Part shown: piece by piece, positions 49,196-58,921 of the stretch
Position numbering within the stretch: the stretch's first letter is position 1
Layout: every line of letters starts with the position of its first letter
DNA from: Mycolicibacterium sphagni
GTDB taxonomy: Bacteria; Actinomycetota; Actinomycetes; Mycobacteriales; Mycobacteriaceae
DNA length: 64,000 nt
Assembly: GCF_013337765.1 (NCBI RefSeq)
Contig: NZ_VBSB01000004.1
Coordinates: forward strand, 62,001-126,000
Direction of reading: 5' to 3'
The notes under the pieces: model-generated
Told to the model about the DNA's origin: nothing
Seen by the model: the letters and a program-made list of their open reading frames with translations, nothing else
Databases searched by the model: none
Made by a program: the position numbers and the translations under genes

Positions 49196-50029
49196 TCAGC
49201 TCAGCCCGAGTGGGCCGGCGAGTTCAGCCAGGGTTCCGACGACCTTGGCCGGTGAGGTCAACAGCTGAATCGGTACGTGGTCGGCGCCGGCCTCGAGGTG
49301 TTCGTTGAGCCGCGACGCGATGGTCTCGGGGGTGCCGTACACGATCACCGAATCGACGAGCCGGTCGCTGCCGGGGCGGGTGATGTCGGAATCAGTGAAG
49401 CCCAGGCGCTTCCAGTTGTTGAGGTAATTACGCAGCCCGAGATAAAGCTCGAGGGTCTTGCGGCCGACGGCTCTGGCCTGCTCGACATCGGTGGTCGGCA
49501 CGACGGGGACCGCGGGCGCGAGGAAGGCGTCCGGGCCGATGATCCGTCTGGCTTCGGCAGTGTGTTCGGGGGTGACGAGCACCGGGTGCGCGCCGGCGCT
49601 GCGCTGGGCCGACAGTTGCAAGACTTGCGGGCCGAGCGCGGCCAGCACCCGCCGTTCCCGGGGCACGTTGTGCTGATCCAGCACGTCCAAATAGGTATTG
49701 AGGGCGGCCAGCGGCTTGGCGAACTGAGCATCAGCCTCGGGATGGCCGACGCCCAGTCCCAGCAGAAACCGCCCGGGATAGGCGTTTTCGATGCGGTGGA
49801 ACGAATCGGCGACAGCCTCGGGCCGGGCGGTCCAGATGTTGACGATGCCGGTGGCCAGTTTCAGCCTGCTGGTCGCAGCGAGGGCCGGGTCGACCCAGTC
49901 AAGCTCCGCGGGCGGCGACCCGGCGACCCACACGGCGCCGTAGCCGAGCGCTTCGATCGCGGTGGCGTCGTCGGGGGTGATCCCCATACCGAATGATGCG
50001 AACTTGCCGAGATCAGGCTTGGCGCTCAT
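49196..50029 (-). CDS. LLM-class F420-dependent oxidoreductase, copy 3
   Basis: 277 aa: AIEALGYGAVWVAGSPPAEL, LATGIVNIWTARP, FLLGLGVGHPEADAQFAKP, NNWKRLGFTDSDI, GADHVPIQLL. It is the copy nearest the histidine kinase gene (29 bp). An LLM gene next to infA also exists in M. tuberculosis (Rv3463), which may be the ancestral member of this group. Confidence 0.88.
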   Translation of the reverse strand: MSAKPDLGKFASFGMGITPDDATAIEALGYGAVWVAGSPPAELDWVDPALAATSRLKLATGIVNIWTARPEAVADSFHRIENAYPGRFLLGLGVGHPEADAQFAKPLAALNTYLDVLDQHNVPRERRVLAALGPQVLQLSAQRSAGAHPVLVTPEHTAEARRIIGPDAFLAPAVPVVPTTDVEQARAVGRKTLELYLGLRNYLNNWKRLGFTDSDITRPGSDRLVDSVIVYGTPETIASRLNEHLEAGADHVPIQLLTSPAKVVGTLAELAGPLGLS

Positions 50030-50058
50030 GGCGGCTATAACCGGCCGTCGGTGGGCGG

Positions 50059-51543
50059 CTATTCCGCTGCGGCAGAAAGTTCACCTGGGGATGGCGCAAT
50101 CGGTCCTGGCGCGGTCAGCGGTAGCAGGATGATGAAGCGGGTATTGCCGGGTTCGGTTTCGACCCGGATATCGCCCTGGTGCTTTTCGACGATGATGCGG
50201 CGCGCGAGATCCAGGCCGAGGCCGTCGCCCTCACCGAACGGCTTCGTGGTGAAGAACGCGGTGAAGATCCGGTCGATGATCTCGTCGGGGATGCCGGGGC
50301 CGTCGTCACCGATCTCGACCCGGATCATGTCCTCGCCGTGACGTGCGGTGCGGATTGTCAGCGTGCCGCGACCCTTCATCGCCTGGATGGCGTTGTTGAT
50401 GATGACGTCCCATACCTCGTTCAAACCGCCCGGGTAGCAGCCGATTTCGGGAAGTGACTTGTCCCAGTCCTTGACCAGTTTGATGGGTTTCTCCGGGCCG
50501 ACCTTGTCACCGAAGAGCGTCTTGAGCGTGCTGTGCAGCAACTCGTGGACATTGGCGACCTGATATTCGGCCCGATCCATCTGGGAGTACTTCTTGGCCC
50601 CGGCCAGCAGGCCCGAGATGCGCTCGCTGGCGTCGGCGATCTCGTTCATCCGCAGCTCGGTGTCGATGGTGTACTTCAGCCAGCCGATGGCGCTCTGCAA
50701 TGTCGCCGAGCAGTCGACCGAGTCGATGGAGGCCTCGACGCGTTCCAGCCAGTCGACGTCCAGGCCGGCTTCCACGAACGTCGGCGCGTAGTCCCAGGCG
50801 CCGGCGATGCCGTGGTCTTCCAGCCAATCGCCGACCTGGTCCTCGCGGTCGGAGGTCTCCAGCGCAGTCAACTCCTGGGCCTTGGACTTGGCGACCATCT
50901 CGGCGACTTCGTCCTGAATGCGCACCAGCATGCGCAGCGCTTCGGGGGTGAACTTGCCGTCGGCCAGCATCGACAGCTTGTAGCGCATCTTGCCGACCCC
51001 CTCGCGCAGGTCGGCTACCGCGCGGGCGGTGGCGGCGGCGGGGTTGTTGAGTTGGTGGGTCAGACCCGCGGTGATCGTGCCGAGCGCCAGCAGCTTTTGG
51101 CGCTGGCCGATGATCTGGCTCTGCCGACGGCCGCCGACCATGTGGCCTTCGAGCAGATGCACGGCCATCGGGAACTCGGTCTGCATGAACCGGGCGAACG
51201 CGCTGGCGTCGAGCACGAAGAACCGCGACGGCCGCGTGACGCGCACCGAGGCCTGGTAGAGCTGCTCCTCGTCGGGGATGTAGGCCGACCAGGCGCCGCA
51301 ATACACCCCGCGCTGCGAGGTGCGATTGGTCTCGACGTCGACCCCGCCGGAGCGTTTGGACATCACCAACTCACCGTCGAGCAAGACGTAGAAGCAGGTG
51401 GCCGGTTCGCCCTCGACGACGACCGGGCCGGTCTCGAAGACGCAGATATGCCCGTTCTCGCACAGCGTCTGCAGCTGCTCGTCGGTCAGTGCCTCGAACA
51501 GGAACAGAGTCCGCAGTTCACTGGGCAGACATTTCTCACCCAT
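50059..51543 (-). CDS. histidine kinase with N-terminal cyclic-nucleotide-binding-type domain
   Basis: 494 aa from ATG 51543, with AAGGAG 6 nt upstream. The larger frame to 52113 is a shadow of the next gene. A CRP-like cNMP domain spans about 10-130 (FYVLLDGELVMSKR). A HisKA region follows with LGTITAGLTHQLNNPAA (phospho-His 163), then a long helical stretch (about 170-345) and an HATPase (VIINNAIQAMKG, GDDGPGIPDEII, FFTTKPFGEGDGLGLDLA). No transmembrane segment, so it is a cytosolic sensor. The typical phosphate-binding RxxA of cAMP sites is not obvious, so the ligand may not be a cyclic nucleotide. Its cognate partner is the receiver-oxidoreductase fusion 17 bp upstream. Confidence 0.85.
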   Translation of the reverse strand: MGEKCLPSELRTLFLFEALTDEQLQTLCENGHICVFETGPVVVEGEPATCFYVLLDGELVMSKRSGGVDVETNRTSQRGVYCGAWSAYIPDEEQLYQASVRVTRPSRFFVLDASAFARFMQTEFPMAVHLLEGHMVGGRRQSQIIGQRQKLLALGTITAGLTHQLNNPAAATARAVADLREGVGKMRYKLSMLADGKFTPEALRMLVRIQDEVAEMVAKSKAQELTALETSDREDQVGDWLEDHGIAGAWDYAPTFVEAGLDVDWLERVEASIDSVDCSATLQSAIGWLKYTIDTELRMNEIADASERISGLLAGAKKYSQMDRAEYQVANVHELLHSTLKTLFGDKVGPEKPIKLVKDWDKSLPEIGCYPGGLNEVWDVIINNAIQAMKGRGTLTIRTARHGEDMIRVEIGDDGPGIPDEIIDRIFTAFFTTKPFGEGDGLGLDLARRIIVEKHQGDIRVETEPGNTRFIILLPLTAPGPIAPSPGELSAAAE

Positions 51544-51560
51544 CGTCTTCTCCTTGCTGG

Positions 51561-53261
51561 TTACGCCTCGGCCAAGTAGCGGTGCACCAACATCACCGCC
51601 ATCGACCCTTCGCCGACGGCGGCCGCCACCCGTTTGGCGGACTCGGCGCGCACGTCCCCTGCAACAAACACACCCGGCACACTTGTTTCCAGGTGGTGCG
51701 GCGGCCGGTCGAGACCCCACCCGGCCACGTTGAACAGGTCGGGTCCGGCGAGGACGAAACCGTGGTCGTCGACGGCGACGACCTCTTTGAGCCAGTCGGT
51801 GCGGGGCTCGGCGCCGATGAAGCAGCACATCCGGGTGGACTCGACGGTTTCCCGCTGACCGCTCTGCCGGTTCTCCAGGATCAGGCCGGTCAGGTGAGCG
51901 TCGTCGCCGATGGTGTCCACCACTTCGGTGCAGGTCCGCACGGTGATGTTCGGATTCTTCTCGATCTGCTGGATCAGGTAGTGCGACATCGACGCTTCCA
52001 GCGAGGGGCCGCGCACCAGCATGGTCACCGAGTTCGCCTCGCGGGACATGAACATCGCCGCCTGTCCGGCCGAGTTGGCGCCGCCGACGATGTAGACGTC
52101 CTCGCCCTTGCATTCGGAGGCATCCGACACCGAGGCGCCGTAGTAGACGCCGCGCCCGACGTAATTACAGGCCGGATCGTCGGGGTTGTCCCAGCATCCG
52201 GTGACCTGCAGCTGCCGGTAGCTCACGCCGGTGGCCAGGATGACCGCCCGCGCGGCGATGCTGCCGCCGTCCTCGAAGTTGATGGTCCGGGCGGTTCCCG
52301 CCTCGCCGGCCTGCAGCCGGACCGCCTTGCGGGTGGTGATGACCTCCGCGCCGAACCGCTCGGCCTGTCTGCGTGCCGATGTGGTCAGTTCGGCACCGGA
52401 GACGCCGGTGGGGAAGCCGAGGTAGTTCTCGATGCGGGAACTGCGCCCGGCCTGGCCGCCGGTCGTCGTCTCCTCGATCAGGACCGTCCTGAGCCCTTCA
52501 GATGCGCCGTAGACCGCGGCCGCCAGCCCAGCAGGTCCGCCGCCGATGACGGCGAGGTCGTACATCTCCAGCGACGGGTTGGTCGAGAGCCCGAGCATTT
52601 CGGCGAGCGCGGCGTTGGTCGGGTCGACCAGGATCTCGCCCTTCTCGCTGATGACGACGGGTAGCTCCAACCCGTCCAGGCTGGCGGCGTCGAGCAGTTG
52701 CTTGCCCTTGGGCTCGTCGGCGTTGAAGGCGCGGAACGTGTGCTGGTTGCGGGCCAGGAACTGGCGGACCTCCCAGGACCGCTCGCTCCACCGGTGCCCG
52801 ATCACCTTGGTGTGAGGGATGGCCCGGTCGCCGGTGGCGTGCCAGGCCTCCAACAAGGCGTCGATCACCGGGTAGAGCTTCTCCTCCGGCGGATCCCATG
52901 GCTTGAGCAGGTAGTGGTCGAGGTCGACGACGTTGATGGCGTCGATCGCGGCGTGGGTGTCGGCATACGCGGTCAGCAGAACGCGCCGTGCCATCGGGTA
53001 GACGTCCATCGCTTCTTCGAGGAACTGGATGCCGCTCATCTGGGGCATTCGGTAGTCGGCGACGAACACCGCGACGGTCTCGCCGCGCAGCTTGAGTTCA
53101 TTGATCGTTTCCAGCGCGTCCGGCCCGGATTCTGCACGGACGATCCGGTATCGCTCGCCGTAATGGCGGCGAAGATCGCGAGCGACAGCGCGTGACACGG
53201 CCGGGTCGTCGTCAACAGTGAGAATGACGGGTTTGCGGGGCTGGGGGGCGGGTCCGGTCAT
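51561..53261 (-). CDS. fused receiver domain / thioredoxin-reductase-like flavoprotein
   Basis: 566 aa from ATG 53261 (a TTG three codons earlier is possible). Receiver domain at about 11-130: ILTVDDDP, phospho-acceptor D69 in VADYRMPQMSG, LLTAYAD, and K120 in YLLKPW. A thioredoxin/glutaredoxin-like middle (about 150-225) has no CxxC. The TrxR-like flavoprotein follows: FAD motif VIGGGPAGLAAA (238-249), NADPH motif VYIVGGANSAGQ (389-400), and the FAD end GVFVAGDVRAES. Where TrxR has CATC, this protein reads YYGAS (373-377), so it cannot be a standard thioredoxin reductase. The architecture suggests a flavoenzyme whose activity is switched by phosphorylation from the adjacent kinase. Confidence 0.88.
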   Translation of the reverse strand: MTGPAPQPRKPVILTVDDDPAVSRAVARDLRRHYGERYRIVRAESGPDALETINELKLRGETVAVFVADYRMPQMSGIQFLEEAMDVYPMARRVLLTAYADTHAAIDAINVVDLDHYLLKPWDPPEEKLYPVIDALLEAWHATGDRAIPHTKVIGHRWSERSWEVRQFLARNQHTFRAFNADEPKGKQLLDAASLDGLELPVVISEKGEILVDPTNAALAEMLGLSTNPSLEMYDLAVIGGGPAGLAAAVYGASEGLRTVLIEETTTGGQAGRSSRIENYLGFPTGVSGAELTTSARRQAERFGAEVITTRKAVRLQAGEAGTARTINFEDGGSIAARAVILATGVSYRQLQVTGCWDNPDDPACNYVGRGVYYGASVSDASECKGEDVYIVGGANSAGQAAMFMSREANSVTMLVRGPSLEASMSHYLIQQIEKNPNITVRTCTEVVDTIGDDAHLTGLILENRQSGQRETVESTRMCCFIGAEPRTDWLKEVVAVDDHGFVLAGPDLFNVAGWGLDRPPHHLETSVPGVFVAGDVRAESAKRVAAAVGEGSMAVMLVHRYLAEA

Positions 53262-53295
53262 CGCCCCCAATTATGCGCCGTATGTCCAGTGCTTA

Positions 53296-53314
53296 TTAGG
53301 TCAGGCTTGCCCTG
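53296..53314. promoter_or_regulatory. IdeR-like half-conserved box upstream of the receiver-flavoprotein gene
   Basis: TTAGGTCAGGCTTGCCCTG matches 13 of 19 IdeR consensus positions, with the left half nearly perfect and the right half poor. It lies 35 bp before ATG 53261, over a possible -10 (CTAATA) of the minus-strand unit. A 12-bp palindrome GCTGAGCTCAGC (53330-53341) lies just beyond. Confidence 0.3.
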
Positions 53315-53358
53315 TTCGCCCTGGGCTGAGCTGAGCTCAGCACGGCTGCGCGACGGTT

Positions 53359-53387
53359 TTGGAGTAGCGCGCCGGAGCGGGTATCGT
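53359..53387 (+). promoter_or_regulatory. promoter of the infA-rpmJ-alpha operon
   Basis: TTGGAG (53359-53364), 17 bp, TATCGT (53382-53387). Predicted start about 53394, giving a leader of about 160 nt before infA. Confidence 0.5.
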
Positions 53388-53460
53388 AGACCGGCGGTGC
53401 GGTATCCGCGCCGACTCTTGCGTGCCCTGTCCTGGAACTTCTGGAATTTCCTGCTTCCGG

Positions 53461-53501
53461 CTCACGTTTTGCAGTCGGGGCGAAGGCTGCCCGACTGTGA
53501 G
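53461..53501 (+). promoter_or_regulatory. hairpin in the infA leader
   Basis: CAGTCGGG (53472-53479) pairs with CCCGACTG (53490-53497), and CTCA (53461-53464) with TGAG (53498-53501) outside it. The structure lies about 55 nt before the infA ATG and would be in the transcript from the predicted promoter. Confidence 0.45.
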
Positions 53502-53554
53502 CACTTGGTGTACGCCGGTGTGAACAGAACCAACAATGCAGGATCTGAGAGGTT

Positions 53555-53776
53555 ATGGCCAAGAAAGACGGTGCCATCGAGGTCGAGGGCCGCGTGGTCG
53601 AGCCCCTGCCCAATGCGATGTTTCGCATTGAGCTGGAGAACGGACATAAGGTGCTCGCTCACATCAGCGGCAAGATGCGGCAGCACTACATCCGCATCCT
53701 TCCCGAGGACCGGGTGGTAGTGGAGTTGTCTCCCTACGACCTGACCCGGGGTCGCATTGTGTACCGGTACAAGTAG
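53555..53776 (+). CDS. infA: translation initiation factor IF-1
   Basis: 73 aa OB-fold protein ([20 protein letters not shown], then [22 protein letters not shown]). Binds the 30S A site during initiation. ATG 53555. Followed by rpmJ as in other actinobacteria. Confidence 0.98.
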   Translation: MAKKDGAIEVEGRVVEPLPNAMFRIELENGHKVLAHISGKMRQHYIRILPEDRVVVELSPYDLTRGRIVYRYK

Positions 53777-53877
53777 CGACGAGCGCAGCGAGTAGCTACC
53801 AAATATCTAGCGTGCCCAACCGACCGCGAACCAGCGCCACAACTGACAACGACGAGAACTAGAAGGATCGAACAGCC

Positions 53878-53991
53878 GTGAAGGTGAACCCGAGCGTCAA
53901 GCCGATCTGCGACAAGTGCAGGGTGATCCGCCGGCATGGGCGGGTCATGGTGATCTGCTCTGATCCGCGCCACAAGCAGCGGCAGGGCTAA
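53878..53991 (+). CDS. rpmJ: 50S ribosomal protein L36
   Basis: 37 aa from GTG 53878 to TAA 53991. The zinc-ribbon ligands are intact: C11 and C14 (CDKC), C27, H32 (CSDPRH). This is the zinc-binding C+ form. Preceded by AGAAGGA. Confidence 0.97.
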
Positions 53992-54052
53992 CAGCCCGAC
54001 CGCTCGCGTCGGCGAGCACCACATACAACTGAATGATGACCTCCCAGTATCA

Positions 54053-54111
54053 CTGCGCAGATTGGCTGCGCAGCCACGCCCGGAACGGAGGCCGGGCCCT
54101 GACACCGTCAG
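54053..54111 (+). promoter_or_regulatory. three consecutive hairpins in the rpmJ-rpsM leader
   Basis: Hairpins: CTGCGCAG/CTGCGCAG (54053-54073, 5-nt loop), CCCGG/CCGGG (54079-54096), CTGAC/GTCAG (54099-54111, 3-nt loop). The 168-bp spacer precedes rpsM-rpsK-rpsD-rpoA-rplQ. In E. coli, ribosomal protein S4 represses this same operon through an rpsM leader structure, so an analogous S4-binding leader is possible. Confidence 0.4.
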
Positions 54112-54159
54112 GAACGAACTGGGAACAGACCTCCGCATAGAAGAAGGAATCAAAGCCCT

Positions 54160-54534
54160 GTGGCACGTCTAGTGGGCGTGGATCTCCCGCGCGATAAGCG
54201 CATGGAGATCGCGCTGACCTACATCTACGGCATCGGCCGTACCCGTTCTCAGGAAATCCTTGCAGCGACCGGCATCGACCGGGATCTGCGCAGCAAGGAC
54301 CTGACCGACGATCAGCTCACGCAGTTGCGTGACTACATCGAGGCCACCCTCAAGGTGGAAGGTGACCTGCGCCGTGAGGTGCAGGCCGACATCCGCCGCA
54401 AGATCGAGATCGGCTGCTACCAGGGCCTGCGGCATCGCCGCGGCCTGCCGGTGCGTGGCCAGCGGACCAAGACCAATGCGCGTACCCGCAAGGGCCCGAA
54501 GCGCACCATCGCCGGCAAGAAGAAGGCCAGGTAA
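54160..54534 (+). CDS. rpsM: 30S ribosomal protein S13
   Basis: 124 aa: [20 protein letters not shown] at the N-terminus, [20 protein letters not shown] and a basic C-terminal tail. GTG start with GAAGGA upstream. First gene of the alpha operon. Confidence 0.98.
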   Translation: MARLVGVDLPRDKRMEIALTYIYGIGRTRSQEILAATGIDRDLRSKDLTDDQLTQLRDYIEATLKVEGDLRREVQADIRRKIEIGCYQGLRHRRGLPVRGQRTKTNARTRKGPKRTIAGKKKAR

Positions 54535-54540
54535 CCCCGG

Positions 54541-54957
54541 ATGGCACAAGCAAAGAAGGGCGGCGCTGCACCCAAGAAGGGGCAGAAGACCCGTCGCCGG
54601 GAAAAGAAGAACGTCCCGCACGGCGCTGCGCACATCAAGAGCACGTTCAACAACACGATCGTCTCGATCACCGACCCGCAGGGCAATGTCATCGCCTGGG
54701 CGTCGTCGGGTCACGTCGGCTTCAAGGGATCGCGTAAGTCGACCCCGTTCGCCGCGCAGCTGGCCGCCGAGAACGCCGCCCGCAAGGCTCAGGAGCACGG
54801 CGTCAAGAAGGTCGACGTGTTCGTCAAGGGCCCGGGCTCGGGCCGCGAGACCGCCATCCGCTCGCTTCAGGCCGCTGGCCTCGAGGTCGGCGCGATTTCC
54901 GATGTCACACCGCAGCCGCACAACGGCTGCCGTCCGCCCAAGCGGCGCCGGGTCTAG
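54541..54957 (+). CDS. rpsK: 30S ribosomal protein S11
   Basis: 138 aa: [37 protein letters not shown] and the conserved end [19 protein letters not shown] 6 bp after rpsM. Confidence 0.98.
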   Translation: MAQAKKGGAAPKKGQKTRRREKKNVPHGAAHIKSTFNNTIVSITDPQGNVIAWASSGHVGFKGSRKSTPFAAQLAAENAARKAQEHGVKKVDVFVKGPGSGRETAIRSLQAAGLEVGAISDVTPQPHNGCRPPKRRRV

Positions 54958-54970
54958 GGAGGACTAGAAA

Positions 54971-55576
54971 ATGGCTCGTTATACCGGACCCGCGACCCGC
55001 AAGTCGCGCCGCCTCGGCGTCGACCTGGTCGGCGGCGATCAGTCGTTCGAGAAGCGCCCCTACCCGCCCGGCCAGCACGGCCGCGCGCGGATCAAGGAGA
55101 GCGAATACCGCCAGCAGCTGCAGGAGAAGCAGAAGGCCCGCTTCACCTACGGCGTGATGGAGAAGCAGTTCCGTCGTTATTACGAAGAGGCCAACCGCCT
55201 CTCGGGTAAGACCGGCGAGAACCTGCTGCGCATCCTGGAGACCCGGCTGGACAACGTGGTGTACCGCGCCGGCCTGGCGCGTACCCGCCGGGCGGCCCGC
55301 CAGCTCGTCAGCCACGGCCACTTCACCGTCAACGGTGTCAAGGTGAACATCCCGAGCTACCGGGTGTCGCAGTACGACATCATCGACATCAAGGAAAAGT
55401 CGCTGAACACCTTCCCGTTCGAGCTGTCGCGGCAGACCGCCGGGGAGCGCCCGATCCCGTCCTGGCTGCAGGTCGTGGGCGAGCGTCAGCGGATCCTCGT
55501 GCACCAGCTGCCCGAGCGTGCGCAGATCCAGGTGCCGCTGGCCGAGCAGCTCATCGTCGAGTTCTACTCGAAGTAA
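54971..55576 (+). CDS. rpsD: 30S ribosomal protein S4
   Basis: 201 aa: MARYTGPATRKSRRLG, then the S4 RNA-binding domain (ETRLDNVVYRAGLARTRRAA, VSHGHFTVNGVKVNIPSY). No N-terminal zinc cysteines, so it is the C- type. Primary 16S binder and, in some bacteria, autoregulator of this operon. Confidence 0.98.
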   Translation: MARYTGPATRKSRRLGVDLVGGDQSFEKRPYPPGQHGRARIKESEYRQQLQEKQKARFTYGVMEKQFRRYYEEANRLSGKTGENLLRILETRLDNVVYRAGLARTRRAARQLVSHGHFTVNGVKVNIPSYRVSQYDIIDIKEKSLNTFPFELSRQTAGERPIPSWLQVVGERQRILVHQLPERAQIQVPLAEQLIVEFYSK

Positions 55577-55583
55577 GAAGACG

Positions 55584-55607
55584 TCCGCGGGGCGACCGTC
55601 CCGCGGA
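55584..55607 (+). other. hairpin between rpsD and rpoA
   Basis: TCCGCGGG (55584-55591) and CCCGCGGA (55600-55607) form a perfect 8-bp stem with an 8-nt loop. No U-tract follows, so it may set mRNA processing or the stoichiometry between rpsD and rpoA instead of terminating. Confidence 0.45.
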
Positions 55608-55615
55608 TCACTTAA

Positions 55616-56710
<1,095 letters not shown>

Positions 56711-56770
56711 CAAGAAACCGTCCCGGCCCTACCTCATACGGGGGTCGGCCCCATTTAGGAGACAGTCGCA

Positions 56771-57364
56771 ATGCCCAAGCCAACTAAGGGTGCCCGCCTC
56801 GGCGGTTCGTCCTCGCACCAGAAGGCGATCCTGGCCAACCTGGCCACGTCGCTCTTCGAACACGGCCGGATCAAGACGACCGAGCCGAAGGCGCGGGCGT
56901 TGCGGCCGTACGCCGAGAAGCTCATCACCCATGCCAAGAAGGGCGAACTGCACAATCGGCGTGAGGTGATGAAGAAGATCCGCGACAAGGACATCGTGCA
57001 TGCCCTGTTCGCCGAGATCGGGCCGTTCTTCGCCGATCGTGCCGGCGGCTACACCCGGATCATCAAGGTCGAGCCGCGCAAGGGCGACAACGCCCCGATG
57101 GCGGTCATCGAGCTGGTGCGGGAGAAGACCGTGACCTCCGAGGCCAACCGGGCTCGCAAGAGTTCGGCCGCCAAGGCCGCTGCGCCCGCGCCCGCCGCGG
57201 TCGAAGAGGCTCCGGCTGAAGAGATCCCGGCTGAAGAGCCGATCGCCGAGGTCGAGGCTGAGGATGCCGGCATCGCCGACGCTCAGACCACCGAGGCTGC
57301 CGAAGAGGTCGCCGAGGAGCAGGCGCAGGAATCCGCCGAGGATTCGGACGCTGACAAGTCCTGA
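56771..57364 (+). CDS. rplQ: 50S ribosomal protein L17 with acidic tail
   Basis: 197 aa. The L17 core (about 1-120) has [21 protein letters not shown] long Ala/Glu-rich C-terminal extension (about 130-197) is typical of mycobacterial L17 and absent from the E. coli protein. TAGGAG precedes the ATG. Confidence 0.97.
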   Translation: MPKPTKGARLGGSSSHQKAILANLATSLFEHGRIKTTEPKARALRPYAEKLITHAKKGELHNRREVMKKIRDKDIVHALFAEIGPFFADRAGGYTRIIKVEPRKGDNAPMAVIELVREKTVTSEANRARKSSAAKAAAPAPAAVEEAPAEEIPAEEPIAEVEAEDAGIADAQTTEAAEEVAEEQAQESAEDSDADKS

Positions 57365-57368
57365 GGCT

Positions 57369-58250
57369 GTGAATACGAACCTGCCCGTCACCGAGTCCGG
57401 TGGCGGGCAGGTTCGTCTTCGGCTCGACATCGCCTACGACGGAACCGAATTCACCGGCTGGGCGGCGCACGACGGGTTTCGCACCGTCGCCGGTGTTCTC
57501 GAGGAATCCTTCTCGACGGTTTTCCGCACGCAGGTGCGGGTATTCGGGGCCGGGCGCACCGACACCGGTGTGCACGCGACCGGCCAGGTCGCCCACCTCG
57601 ACGTGCCTGCCGACGCGCTCGCCCATGCCTATCCACGGCACGCCCGGCCCGACGATCCCGAATTTCAACCGCTGGTGCGCCGATTGGCCCGCTTCCTGCC
57701 CGAGGATGTCCGGGTACGTGAGATTGTCCGTGCGCCAGCCGGATTCGATGCACGCTTCTCGGCGCTGCGCCGACACTACGCCTACCGGCTCTCGTTGGCG
57801 CCCTATGGGGTGGAGCCGCAGCTCGCGCGCTACGTGACGCCATGGACCAAGCCGCTGGATGTCGAAGCCATGGCGACGGCATCCCGGCATCTTGTGGGGC
57901 TGAACGACTTTGCCGCATTCTGCCGGCACCGGCCCGGTGCGACGACCATCCGCGATCTTCAGCGCCTGGACTGGGTGGCCACCGGCGATCTGGTTACCGC
58001 CTACGTCAGTGCGGATGCGTTCTGCTGGTCGATGGTGCGCTCACTGGTCGGCGCACTGTTGGCCGTGGGGGAGGGGCGCCGCGAACCAGCTTGGTGCGCA
58101 ACGTTGTTGAGTGCACAGGCGCGCTCCAGTGATTTCGCCGCGGCACCAGCCCGCGGCCTGACCCTGACCGGGGTCGACTATCCGCCCGACGATCAGTTGG
58201 CCGCGCGCATCAGCATCACCCGCGACCTGCGGACGTTGCCGAAACCCTAG
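57369..58250 (+). CDS. truA: tRNA pseudouridine(38-40) synthase
   Basis: 293 aa. The catalytic Asp is in [15 protein letters not shown], with RRHYAYRL and SFCW-type [15 protein letters not shown] later. The true start is GTG 57369, 4 bp after the rplQ stop (protein begins [11 protein letters not shown]); the longer frame from 57264 is rplQ shadow. Confidence 0.96.
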   Translation: MNTNLPVTESGGGQVRLRLDIAYDGTEFTGWAAHDGFRTVAGVLEESFSTVFRTQVRVFGAGRTDTGVHATGQVAHLDVPADALAHAYPRHARPDDPEFQPLVRRLARFLPEDVRVREIVRAPAGFDARFSALRRHYAYRLSLAPYGVEPQLARYVTPWTKPLDVEAMATASRHLVGLNDFAAFCRHRPGATTIRDLQRLDWVATGDLVTAYVSADAFCWSMVRSLVGALLAVGEGRREPAWCATLLSAQARSSDFAAAPARGLTLTGVDYPPDDQLAARISITRDLRTLPKP

Positions 58251-58921
58251 AGCCTGCCGGCCACGAAATCGGCGGCCTGATTGATCATTCCGGCCTTCTG
58301 GTAGGCGGCAGCGAGGTGATCGGGCCAGTTGGCCTCCCAGGTGTCCGGGTCGGCCGGGTTGCAGATCGGATCGGCGCCGTGACACAGCTCGATGGTCCGG
58401 TCCTGATATGCGGGGCTGAAGTTCGTGATCGGCCCTAACCACTGAGTCCCGTTGCCGAACAGGGCGACTGCTGCGATATGGCTGTCGGCGCCGGCCGGCA
58501 TGGGATTCTTGAAGCCCATGATCGGGATGGGAACTGCCAGCACCATATCGGTGGCCGCCGCACCCAGCGAGTAACCGCCAAGTACCAAGCGGGTATTCGG
58601 GCAGTTGTTCATGTTGTAGGCGATGCGGTTGCTGATGTCGTTGGCGCCGATGTCGACCTGATTGTCGGCGGGATAGTTCACGGCATAGACGCCGATGTTC
58701 TGGTGAACCCGCGATCGCAGTGCGCTGACGAAGGCTTGGCCGATGACCCCGGTGCCGGGGGATTCAAGGCGGCCGCGCGCGAAGATGACTTCGATCGGCG
58801 GACACGATGCGGCGCTCGCTGCCGGCACCGAGGCGGGCAGCGCAGAGGGGGCGATGACCATCGCAAGTGCCGCAACGAATGTGGCGACCGCGCTGGCGGC
58901 GGTCTTTCGGATACGCATCAT
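58247..58921 (-). CDS. secreted cutinase-family esterase, copy 1
   Basis: 224 aa. The signal peptide (about 1-36) ends ASAASCPP. The alpha/beta-hydrolase nucleophile elbow is GGYSLGAA. The family's disulfide/acid region [20 protein letters not shown] is followed by the His in PDHLAAAY. The usual oxyanion segment ARGTxEPPG reads ARGRLESPG, and GYSQG is GYSLG, features shared only with copy 2. Starts directly after the copy 2 stop, so the two are one transcription unit. Convergent with truA with a 4-bp overlap. Confidence 0.87.
   Translation of the reverse strand: MMRIRKTAASAVATFVAALAMVIAPSALPASVPAASAASCPPIEVIFARGRLESPGTGVIGQAFVSALRSRVHQNIGVYAVNYPADNQVDIGANDISNRIAYNMNNCPNTRLVLGGYSLGAAATDMVLAVPIPIMGFKNPMPAGADSHIAAVALFGNGTQWLGPITNFSPAYQDRTIELCHGADPICNPADPDTWEANWPDHLAAAYQKAGMINQAADFVAGRL

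Noticed and set aside
53289-53720. 143-codon plus frame across the infA leader
   Set aside because: Runs through a promoter and hairpin into infA in the wrong frame; no conserved sequence.
55584-55607. Terminator between rpsD and rpoA
   Set aside because: The stem is strong but there is no U-tract, and rpoA must be cotranscribed; reported as a hairpin only.
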